Virus record (IMG/VR): IMGVR_UViG_3300022916_000105
Span: 1 to 20,051 of that record
Reading direction: 5' to 3' (one strand)
From: a virus
DNA length: 20,051 nt
The notes under the pieces: model-generated
Seen by the model: the letters and a program-made list of their open reading frames with translations, nothing else
Database searches by the model: none
What the model was told of the DNA's origin: nothing
Shown here: piece by piece, positions 14,304-20,051 of the stretch
How the letters are laid out: each line of letters opens with the position of its first letter
Numbering within the stretch: position 1 is the stretch's first letter
Made by a program: the position numbers and the translations under genes

Positions 14304-14325
14304 AATATTGAGTTTTTAAATTTGT

Positions 14326-14592
14326 TTATAATCTTTTCCATTTTTCATTAGGGTTTTCAATACCTAATGCTTTGAGCTTCTTTTTTGAGACAGTTTGGTA
14401 TTCTTTCATATCCTTTTCATTCTCATCAATATCAAAGTCCAAACGGGCTTCTTCTGATTCTTCCTTAGTTTCCCAACCTGAACAAATCCGGTGGTTAGCT
14501 TTCTCTATAAGGTAGAATTGGTATGCATCTACATCATCGCAATACCTTTGGTGTTCCATTTCTGCTTTTGTTCTTCTTTTTCTAGTTGTCAT
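14326..14592 (-). CDS. Hypothetical protein, 88 aa, highly charged
   Basis: No family recognised. It starts with a basic MTTRKRRTKAEMEHQRY, continues as mixed-charge helix, has an acidic centre (KEESEEARLDFDIDENEKD) and a basic end. It may be mostly disordered or helical. ATG 14592 lies inside the 3' end of the 41-residue gene upstream, after TTTAAAAACTCAAGATT. The leader motif here is therefore also coding sequence, giving the LKTQDYDN end of that upstream peptide. Confidence 0.68.
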   Translation of the reverse strand: MTTRKRRTKAEMEHQRYCDDVDAYQFYLIEKANHRICSGWETKEESEEARLDFDIDENEKDMKEYQTVSKKKLKALGIENPNEKWKRL

Positions 14593-14707
14593 AATCTTGA
14601 GTTTTTAAAGTTTCTGACGAATTGTCTTCTTTTCTTCCTCCTTCTATATTATGATTTGTTTTTCCATTTAAGGTACAAACCAGAAGGATAATGATAAATG
14701 TTTTCAT
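14582..14707 (-). CDS. First minus-strand gene: 41-aa peptide with hydrophobic N-terminus
   Basis: The frame runs from ATG 14707 to TAG 14582 and overlaps the next gene by 11 bases. It encodes MKTFIIILLVCTLNGK, a hydrophobic start like a short signal peptide or membrane anchor, followed by a hydrophilic tail. The cysteine at residue 11 sits where a lipobox cysteine could be, but LLVC is a poor match to the consensus. The copy TTAAAAACTCAAAT right before the ATG matches the other early genes and argues that it is translated. It would be the first product of the minus-strand transcript. Confidence 0.55.
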   Translation of the reverse strand: MKTFIIILLVCTLNGKTNHNIEGGRKEDNSSETLKTQDYDN

Positions 14708-14721
14708 ATTTGAGTTTTTAA
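14708..14721 (-). promoter_or_regulatory. AAAACTC leader motif (reference copy of a repeated family)
   Basis: TTAAAAACTCAA or a close variant ends 2-7 bases before the start codon of most minus-strand genes between 11.4 and 14.7 kb. Good copies (plus coordinates): 14708-14721, 14593-14608, 14304-14319, 13723-13736, 13274-13288, 12978-12992, 12540-12555, 12014-12027 and 11417-11431. Weaker copies: 14029-14041, 8866-8880 and 2245-2257. In several copies a second ACT lies 3-6 bases further upstream (ACTTAAAAACTC). The motif has no complementarity to the anti-Shine-Dalgarno. A translation-initiation element is the simplest reading, since spacing to ATG is nearly fixed. Confidence 0.8.
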
Positions 14722-14727
14722 GTTTTG

Positions 14728-14774
14728 TGCCCTGTTCAGTTATGAACCGAATAAAGTATCACATACACAGGGCA
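14728..14774. repeat. Inverted repeat TGCCCTGT/ACAGGGCA with two inner hairpins
   Basis: Arms at 14728-14735 and 14767-14774 are perfect over 8 bases. Inside lie GTTCA-GTTA-TGAAC (14734-14747; its outer bases compete with the main arm) and GTAT-CAC-ATAC (14756-14766). Seven T residues (14780-14786) follow on the plus strand five bases after the stem, so it could act as a weak rightward terminator. On the minus strand the same fold sits in the leader of the first early gene and resembles the element at 13754-13793. Confidence 0.65.
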
Positions 14775-14866
14775 TCCAATTTTTTTAGGGTTGGTGAGAT
14801 AATAATATTTTATTGAGTGAGTTTAAAAAACTATCTTATCTCTAGTATCGGGAGGGTTTTAATTAG

Positions 14867-14886
14867 GGAGCTTTTTTTTAAGCTCC
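14867..14886. repeat. Perfect hairpin GGAGCTT-(T)6-AAGCTCC
   Basis: Seven perfect base pairs enclose a loop of six T residues. Only three T residues follow on the plus strand and none on the minus strand, so it is not a standard terminator. It may be an operator or an origin hairpin. Confidence 0.7.
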
Positions 14887-14916
14887 TTTAGTCTTAAAGT
14901 TATCCTATCTATTAAA

Positions 14917-14931
14917 CCTTAGAGTCTAAGG
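14917..14931. promoter_or_regulatory. 15-bp palindrome CCTTAGA-G-TCTAAGG, candidate operator
   Basis: This is a perfect two-fold dyad of 7 bases around one central base, a size typical of dimeric repressor sites. It lies mid-way in the divergent region, upstream of both gene blocks. No second copy was noticed in the window, and no repressor gene is recognised. Confidence 0.5.
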
Positions 14932-15029
14932 TACCGAACAAAACTTTTAAAGAAAACTTTGAGGTCAGGTCTATCCGTTTCAGCCTATTTTATGGGAACC
15001 AGTCGTTCAAAGGCAAGGTAAATATAAGG

Positions 15030-15059
15030 TGACTTTTTTATAAAACAATGACTTTTTTA
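15030..15059 (+). repeat. Direct repeat TGACTTTTTTA, two copies
   Basis: Copies at 15030-15040 and 15049-15059 are identical over 11 bases with a 19-base period. They stand immediately left of the AAATAAA/TTTATTT palindrome and about 100 bases before the terminase promoter candidate. They could be iteron-like or activator sites, but two copies are thin evidence. Confidence 0.55.
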
Positions 15060-15139
15060 AAATAAATTTTTATTTGGTTCATAATCAAACAATTACAAGG
15101 CAATATTTTTTTAAAGCTCTAATCACTATAAGAGGAAGT

Positions 15140-15147
15140 TAACTTTG
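15140..15147 (+). promoter_or_regulatory. Candidate Bacteroidota-type -7 box (TAACTTTG) for the packaging genes
   Basis: TAACTTTG matches the TAnnTTTG -7 consensus of Bacteroidota primary-sigma promoters and lies 31 bases before the terminase start. A good TTTG -33 element is not present at the expected 19-21-base distance, so the match is partial. Transcription would start near 15154 and leave a leader of about 25 bases. Confidence 0.4.
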
Positions 15148-15178
15148 TTTCATTCTGAAACAAATTGCTAGAGAAATT

Positions 15179-15730
15179 ATGTCAAAAACTTATCAAGGAA
15201 AATATGATCAAAAGTATGATGAGAGAGCATACAAATTATGTTTGTTGGGATTGAAAGATGACGAGCTTGCTTTAGCATTTGGAGTGGCTCAGTCAACAAT
15301 AACTTTATGGAAAAGAGAACATCCAACTTTTAAGAGGGCAACTGATATAGGAAAGAGAGAAGCAGATGGAAAAGTGGCCGAAGCTCTATATCATAAGGCT
15401 ATTGGATATAGTCATAAAGACACCCACATATCTGTTATTAAAAATAAGGTAGTAAAAACACCAATTACAAAACACTATCCTCCTGATACATCTGCCTGTA
15501 TATTCTGGCTAAAGAATAGAACCAGAGGACAGGAAGTGCCTTGGTCAGATAGATTAGAGGTGACAGGAGCTGAGGGCAGACCTCTTCTAAATGCTTCCCA
15601 AATAGACCTTTCCGACCTTAGTGATAGTGAATTAGCATTATTAAAGAGTCTGTCAGAAAGCCTGCACCAATCCACAGAAATGAGAAGAAATACCAAAGTC
15701 AAAAAACAAAAACAAAAAGAGCTTAATTAA
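15179..15730 (+). CDS. terS: Terminase small subunit
   Basis: This 183-residue protein should recognise phage DNA for packaging and deliver it to the large subunit encoded 21 bases downstream. Residues 12-50 contain RAYKLCLLGLKDDELALAFGVAQSTITLWKREHP in consecutive pieces, a helix-turn-helix typical of small terminases. Residues 57-76 (DIGKREADGKVAEALYHKAIG) form the central oligomerisation helix. The segment YPPDTSACIFWLKNR near 101-115 is a hallmark of this family. The C-terminus is basic (KVKKQKQKE), fit for DNA or large-subunit contact. ATG 15179 follows GAGAAATT, with no clear Shine-Dalgarno. Confidence 0.9.
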   Translation: MSKTYQGKYDQKYDERAYKLCLLGLKDDELALAFGVAQSTITLWKREHPTFKRATDIGKREADGKVAEALYHKAIGYSHKDTHISVIKNKVVKTPITKHYPPDTSACIFWLKNRTRGQEVPWSDRLEVTGAEGRPLLNASQIDLSDLSDSELALLKSLSESLHQSTEMRRNTKVKKQKQKELN

Positions 15731-15751
15731 AAAAAGCAAAAGCTACTTTAT

Positions 15752-17281
15752 ATGAATATGCCAGTACTTGATATCGCCAGAACAAAGAAGCCTAAAAAGC
15801 AAAGGATGAAACAAGCACTCCAAAATTATTATACTATAATTAAGGAGCAAAACAACCGTAGCTTTTTTGAGTTCTTTAAATACTTCTGGCCCCAAGTCTC
15901 AGATGATGCATTAAGTTTGAATTGGCATATAGAATACCTATGTGATGAGTTACAAAAGGTTGCAGAAAATGTAGCATTAGGATTGCCAAAAGAATATGAC
16001 CTAGTAATTAACATACCACCGGGTACAACCAAAACAACTATATGTAGTATTATGTTTCCAGCATGGTGTTGGACAAGATGGCACTGGATGAGATTTATTA
16101 CAAGTAGTTATTCAGGAGCTTTAAGTTTAGAGTCAGCTGAGTATTGCAGAGACTTGATCAAGAGTGATCAGTTTATGGAGGTATATCCAGAATTAACGAT
16201 TAAGGACGATAAAGATACCAAGAGTAATTTCAGGCTTCAAAAGTCCATATGGGACAATATAAAGAGGATGCCAGCTATATTAAGAGGAGGTAACAGATAC
16301 AGTACATCGGTGGGCGGGACATTGACGGGATTCCACGGGCACATGCTGATTGTAGATGATCCTCTGAATCCCAAACAAGCCGTTTCTGAGAAGGAGCTGG
16401 ATAATGTTAACCATTGGATGGAACAAACCTTATCCACTAGAAAAGTATCAAAAAGAAATACACCACTAATTTTGATAATGCAAAGACTGCACCAGAATGA
16501 TCCAAGTGGAAAATTACTAGCTAAGAAGAAAAAGAAAGTTAAGCATATCAGTCTACCGGGACAGATCAGAGATTATGAGAAACAACTCAAACCAATAGAA
16601 GTTAAGGAGAAGTACAAAGATGGTTTACTTGACCCAAAAAGAATGTCTTGGGAGGAGTTGGATGAGATGGAGATAGACCTTGGCCAATATGGATATGCAG
16701 GACAGGTAGGTCAGAATCCAGTACCACCGGGAGGAGGAATGTTCAAAGTGGATCGTTTTAGCTATATAGAAGCTATGCCCTCCCAACCACAGATAATGGG
16801 AGTTGTAAGATATTGGGATAAGGCAGGGAGTCAAGGAGCAGGCTGTTATACTGTTGGAGTAAAGATGGCCAGATTGAGGTCTGGTAAATTCATAGTGATG
16901 GATGTTAAGAGAGGGCAGTGGAGTAGTGAGGTGCGTGAGGCTATAATAAAGGATACAGCCGAAGCTGATGGAAGAGATACTTTGGTGTACCATGAACAAG
17001 AACCGGGCTCAGGAGGAAAGGAAAGTGCAGAAGCTACCACCAAGAACTTAGCTGGGTTTGTAGTACAGGCTGATTTACCAAGAGGTGATAAGGTATACAG
17101 GGCTGATCCATACTCTGTCCAAGTCAACAATGGTAATGTACAGATATTAAAAGGAGAATGGAATTTGACCTTTATTGAAGAGCATAGATTTTTTCCTTTT
17201 AGCACTTATAAAGATCAGGTGGATGGAGCCAGTGGCGCATTTACTAAATTAGTAGGAAAGAAAGAAGCAAAGATATGGTAA
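15752..17281 (+). CDS. terL: Terminase large subunit (ATPase and nuclease)
   Basis: A 509-residue packaging motor. The N-terminal ATPase has a Walker A-like INIPPGTTKTT (87-97), lacking the usual first glycine as in related phage terminases, and Walker B HMLIVDDPLN (197-206), followed by coupling motif LILIMQRLHQND. The C-terminal RNase H-like nuclease shows VVRYWDKAGS with D356, an acidic YHEQEPGSGGKE near 413-424 and KDQVDGASGAF near 488-497, the expected three acidic clusters. Length and domain order are normal. ATG 15752 is used; ATG 15758 two codons later is equally possible. The end overlaps the methyltransferase start by 7 bases. Confidence 0.93.
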   Translation: MNMPVLDIARTKKPKKQRMKQALQNYYTIIKEQNNRSFFEFFKYFWPQVSDDALSLNWHIEYLCDELQKVAENVALGLPKEYDLVINIPPGTTKTTICSIMFPAWCWTRWHWMRFITSSYSGALSLESAEYCRDLIKSDQFMEVYPELTIKDDKDTKSNFRLQKSIWDNIKRMPAILRGGNRYSTSVGGTLTGFHGHMLIVDDPLNPKQAVSEKELDNVNHWMEQTLSTRKVSKRNTPLILIMQRLHQNDPSGKLLAKKKKKVKHISLPGQIRDYEKQLKPIEVKEKYKDGLLDPKRMSWEELDEMEIDLGQYGYAGQVGQNPVPPGGGMFKVDRFSYIEAMPSQPQIMGVVRYWDKAGSQGAGCYTVGVKMARLRSGKFIVMDVKRGQWSSEVREAIIKDTAEADGRDTLVYHEQEPGSGGKESAEATTKNLAGFVVQADLPRGDKVYRADPYSVQVNNGNVQILKGEWNLTFIEEHRFFPFSTYKDQVDGASGAFTKLVGKKEAKIW

Positions 17282-17784
17282 CAAAGAAAAGAAAACAGAT
17301 GATAGGAGGAAATGGTGTAAATCATACCAGACCTTTAATGTTGGATTTGGGCTGTGGGGCATTTACCAGAGCTGGATTTGTAGGAGTAGATATATGGCCA
17401 GCTGGAACTCCTATGTTTAAAGGTGTACCAGCTAAGACAGATGTGGTTGCTAATTTAAATAAAGGGATTCCGTTTGGGGATTCTGAGGTTGATCAAATCT
17501 ATTCTGGGCACTTCTTAGAGCATGTGGACAATCCAACCTTCTTAATAGAGGAGATGTGGCGAGTATGTAGGGATGGTGCTATTGTAGAAACAGTGGTGCC
17601 TATATGGGAACATCATAGTATGGATCATAAAACAATATTCTTTCCGGGATGGGGCAAAAGATTCTTTACTGAAGATAAGTGGGAACTGGTTGAGGTCCGA
17701 ACTAAGGAGAAGTATGTTGAAACAAGTGTAGGTTTATTCTATACTATATTTGAGCAAATGGTTATAACTAAAGTAATCAAATGA
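17275..17784 (+). CDS. Class I SAM-dependent methyltransferase
   Basis: A 169-residue Rossmann-fold methyltransferase. Motif I is LDLGCG (23-28), with the acidic strand end VGVDIW (36-41) binding the ribose of AdoMet. VDQIYSGHFLEHV with HFLEH is the post-motif loop typical of small-molecule and glycan methyltransferases, distinct from DNA enzymes: no NPPY or PC motif is present. The C-terminal part has HHSMDHKTIFFPGWGKRFF. Neighbours suggest it modifies a sugar made or transferred by the large glycosyltransferase, whose start overlaps its stop (ATGA). ATG 17275 overlaps the terL end; an in-frame ATG at 17299 (MIGGNG) is an alternative start. Confidence 0.82.
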   Translation: MVTKKRKQMIGGNGVNHTRPLMLDLGCGAFTRAGFVGVDIWPAGTPMFKGVPAKTDVVANLNKGIPFGDSEVDQIYSGHFLEHVDNPTFLIEEMWRVCRDGAIVETVVPIWEHHSMDHKTIFFPGWGKRFFTEDKWELVEVRTKEKYVETSVGLFYTIFEQMVITKVIK

Positions 17785-19928
17785 AATTAGGGATTCTCAT
17801 ATTGCAATATAACTCAGTTGAGTTTACTAATAGACTGGCCAAGAGTATTCCAGAAGCTATTGTTATTGATAATGGTAGTGATAAAGGAAAGCGATTCAAA
17901 GGAGCTAATGAAACCATAAGACTGGATAAGAACTATGGTTTCACCATAGGTTGGAATAAGGGAATAGAAGCAGTGTATGATAGGTTTGATGCTTTCTGGC
18001 TAATGAACAATGATATCGAGATTGATAGAACCAGCATAGAAAGAGTCCAAGCCCTATTAGAAAGAAAGGACATTGCCATATTTACTCCTTCCTATAATGG
18101 ATGGGCAAAAGAGTTTGACAATCATTTCACTGAGGATGTAAGAGAAGTTGGAGCAATAGAGTTCTGCGCACCTATCATTAAGAAGGAAGTATTTGAAAAG
18201 ATAGGCTTATTGGATGAACGATTCAGTTTAGGGTATGGAGTGGAATTTGATTTCTGTTATAAAGCTAGGAAGGAAGGATATGGAGTACATGTGGATGATG
18301 GTAGTAGTTTCTATCATCATGGGCAACAGACCACTGGAATAGAGCTGGGCCGGACCTTAGTGGAGCATGAAAGAATAGCTAACAAAGAGAGATACAAAGT
18401 GATGCAGGAAATCTATGGTGCTAATTGGCAAAAGAAAACCATGGAAGGCGTCACTCTAACAACTGAGCTAAGAACACCAGTGGTTATCTATACTACGGTA
18501 TTTGGGAATTATGATGAAGTGAAGCCTATTCCAAAACAAAAGGGATATAAAGAAGTGGAATACATCTGCGTGACGGACAATCCTAAATTAGTATGCCCTG
18601 ATCCATGGAAGAGATTAGTGGTAGTGAATCCTTGTGGAAGCCTTGACCCCAGAATGAGGGCCAAATATCATAAGCTTCTGTTTTTCAGAAATCCAGTACT
18701 AAATAAGTTTTACAAGCTCCTCTATATAGATGCCAGCATTGAGGTCACCAGTGATAGTTTGTTATTGGAAGCCTTTGGTGATATGGAGCATATGAAGCTC
18801 TTTAAACATCCCAGCAATAGAACAACCATACAAGAAGAGATCAAAGAAGCTAGGAAGCTAGTGAAGTATGTTGGAGAGTATATGGAAGCGCAAGTGGATC
18901 ATTATACTGAGCAGGGATATAAGAATGAAAAAGGCTTATGGGCATGTGGAGTAATGGCCCGAACTAATAATAAGAAGGTCAGAGAGCTAATGGAAGCTTG
19001 GTGGGAGGAGAATGTACAATGGACTATCCAAGATCAGCTCAGCTTTCCTTATGTATGCTGGAAGCAGGATTTCAATCCACAGGCTTTTAATGGTAACCAA
19101 GGAAAGAATGATTGGTTTAAAGTAATATGGCATGACGATAATAGGGTTTCGGAAGCTAGGAAGAAGCTTGCCGAGAACAAGTCGCTATATGTGGAGCAAT
19201 CAGATAAACCTATTCTAAACAATACTAAGTACAGTCCAGTTGATATGGGAGTCTTAATGCCCGTTTATAACACTCCATTAGTTTATCTAAAGGAAGCTGT
19301 TGAAAGCATCCTCAACCAGAGTGACCCAGATTTTAAATTTGTAATAGTAGATGATGGGAGCACCTTGCCAGAAGTAATATGGTATTTAAATCATTTATAT
19401 TCTAAAGGGCTTATAACATTGTACCGTTTTGATAAGAATGTAAAACTGGCCAAGAGTTTGAATAAGGGCTTACAGGTTTGTAAAACAGAATGGGTCATAA
19501 GGATGGATGGAGATGATATTGCCCATAAGGATTTGGTGAGAGTACATAAGAACAATATTCGGAACCATCCTAATAGAATATGCACTGGAGTACAGGCAGA
19601 AAGGTTTGGGAGGAAAACAAAACCAATTTGCCATCCTTCCTTAGTGACGGCAGAGGATGCTTATAACATGGAAGGATTCTGGTTTGTGAATCATATAGGA
19701 GTCTGCTACCATAGGCAAACTGTACTCAATTTAGGAGCTTACGGTGACACACAGCTAGCGGCCGAAGACTATGCCCTTTGGGTCAATATCTTAGCTAATG
19801 GACATAACATCTACAATCTGCCTTTAGTATTGATGAGGCACAGGACTACGGATGGAAAGCATAGGAACAAAGATGTACAGAAGTTTTTAGAAAAGCAAAA
19901 AAGTAAATTGGACAAAATAAAAGTATAA
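17781..19928 (+). CDS. Trimodular glycosyltransferase (GT2-like, DUF616-like, GT2-like)
   Basis: A 715-residue protein with three transferase-like modules. Module 1 (1-225) starts GILILQYNSVEFTNRLA, has VIDNGSD and the metal-site-like FWLMNNDIEID (72-82), and RFSLGYGVEFDFCYKAR, as in family 2 rhamnosyltransferase-type enzymes. Module 2 (about 230-450) has VVIYTTVFGNYDEVKPIP, YICVTDNP and KLLYIDASIEV, the pattern I associate with DUF616-type transferases. Module 3 (about 488-700) begins MGVLMPVYNTPLVYLKEAVESIL with VIVDDGS and RMDGDDI near 575, a second GT2 fold. No membrane segment is seen. The protein could build a multi-sugar chain on a virion protein, on DNA or on host surface glycan. The 4-base overlap with the methyltransferase suggests a joint pathway. 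Confidence 0.85.
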   Translation: MKLGILILQYNSVEFTNRLAKSIPEAIVIDNGSDKGKRFKGANETIRLDKNYGFTIGWNKGIEAVYDRFDAFWLMNNDIEIDRTSIERVQALLERKDIAIFTPSYNGWAKEFDNHFTEDVREVGAIEFCAPIIKKEVFEKIGLLDERFSLGYGVEFDFCYKARKEGYGVHVDDGSSFYHHGQQTTGIELGRTLVEHERIANKERYKVMQEIYGANWQKKTMEGVTLTTELRTPVVIYTTVFGNYDEVKPIPKQKGYKEVEYICVTDNPKLVCPDPWKRLVVVNPCGSLDPRMRAKYHKLLFFRNPVLNKFYKLLYIDASIEVTSDSLLLEAFGDMEHMKLFKHPSNRTTIQEEIKEARKLVKYVGEYMEAQVDHYTEQGYKNEKGLWACGVMARTNNKKVRELMEAWWEENVQWTIQDQLSFPYVCWKQDFNPQAFNGNQGKNDWFKVIWHDDNRVSEARKKLAENKSLYVEQSDKPILNNTKYSPVDMGVLMPVYNTPLVYLKEAVESILNQSDPDFKFVIVDDGSTLPEVIWYLNHLYSKGLITLYRFDKNVKLAKSLNKGLQVCKTEWVIRMDGDDIAHKDLVRVHKNNIRNHPNRICTGVQAERFGRKTKPICHPSLVTAEDAYNMEGFWFVNHIGVCYHRQTVLNLGAYGDTQLAAEDYALWVNILANGHNIYNLPLVLMRHRTTDGKHRNKDVQKFLEKQKSKLDKIKV

Positions 19929-19933
19929 AACAA

Positions 19934-20051
19934 TGAATACAGAACAGAGCAACCAAGAAGAAAACAAGGCATTACATATAACTGATGTTATAGCTATGTT
20001 GCCCACCAAAGAAGAAATTGAAAAAGAAGCAAATAGTTACGATAATAGTAT
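19934..20051 (+). CDS. Start of next late gene (partial, 39 codons visible)
   Basis: ATG 19934 lies 5 bases after the glycosyltransferase stop and the frame is open to the window edge. The visible part starts MNTEQSNQEENKALHITDV and continues with LPTKEEIEKEANSY, a hydrophilic, acidic N-terminus. By gene order a portal or other head protein would be expected, but the fragment shows no motif that would decide this. The leader is A-rich without Shine-Dalgarno. Confidence 0.6.

Larger units (their letters stand above)
14708..15178. other. Divergent intergenic control region
   Basis: About 470 bases separate the leftward early genes from the rightward packaging genes. I find no convincing gene in it. 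It holds several dyads, listed separately where strongest, plus GAGATAA at 14796-14802 pairing with TTATCTC at 14836-14842, AGTTT-AAA-AAACT just before that second arm, and an AT palindrome AAATAAA-TT-TTTATTT at 15060-15075. Promoters for both directions must lie here. Clustered dyads and AT-rich blocks would also suit a replication origin. No consensus bacterial -35/-10 pair was evident on the minus strand. Confidence 0.7.

Noticed and set aside
17275-17784. DNA methyltransferase
   Set aside because: It lacks the DPPY/NPPY or PC catalytic motifs; the HFLEH motif and neighbours fit a glycan or small-molecule methyltransferase better.

Overview
The window looks like part of a tailed double-stranded DNA phage genome (Caudoviricetes). 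The sequence is AT-rich and densely packed, with many 4-base ATGA or stop-start overlaps. The genes fall into two blocks that diverge from one intergenic control region at about 14.7-15.2 kb. Most starts lack a Shine-Dalgarno sequence and have A-rich leaders instead, and the packaging genes have a TAnnTTTG-type -7 box upstream. Both traits point to a Bacteroidota host, but this is an inference. No integrase, tRNA, rRNA, insertion sequence or CRISPR array is visible.

Reading away from the control region on the minus strand, 14.7 to 11.5 kb holds about ten small genes of unknown function, the usual make-up of an early region. Most are preceded by the same short leader, TTAAAAACTCAA, a few bases before the start codon. 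Next come a SNF2-type helicase (9392-11416), a protein with sigma-70 region 2 (8897-9388) and a chain of overlapping micro-genes of 49-74 codons (7948-8865). A replication module follows: zinc/TOPRIM primase (7058-7948), initiator-like protein (6124-6894), DnaC-type loader (5238-5834) and DnaB-type helicase with a Cys-rich insertion (3694-5241). The far end carries genes that resemble a DNA-modification cluster: a small conserved partner, a TET/JBP-associated-type glycosyltransferase (2316-3140), a beta-class adenine or cytosine-N4 methyltransferase (1480-2244), a protein with an extreme Glu/Asp tract (312-1013) and the start of a radical SAM enzyme running off the left edge (1-312, GTG start).

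On the plus strand the order is small terminase (15179-15730), large terminase (15752-17281), a class I methyltransferase (17275-17784), a 715-residue glycosyltransferase with three catalytic-looking modules (17781-19928) and the first 39 codons of another gene. The two sugar/methyl genes overlap each other and terL by 4-7 bases, so they are probably expressed with packaging and virion genes.

The most interesting signals are the repeated AAAACTC leader motif, three compact RNA-foldable elements beside copies of that motif (one a textbook intrinsic terminator with almost no room for a new promoter behind it), the possible base-hypermodification cluster, and the trimodular glycosyltransferase. 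All function calls come from reading motifs by eye; no database search was run.
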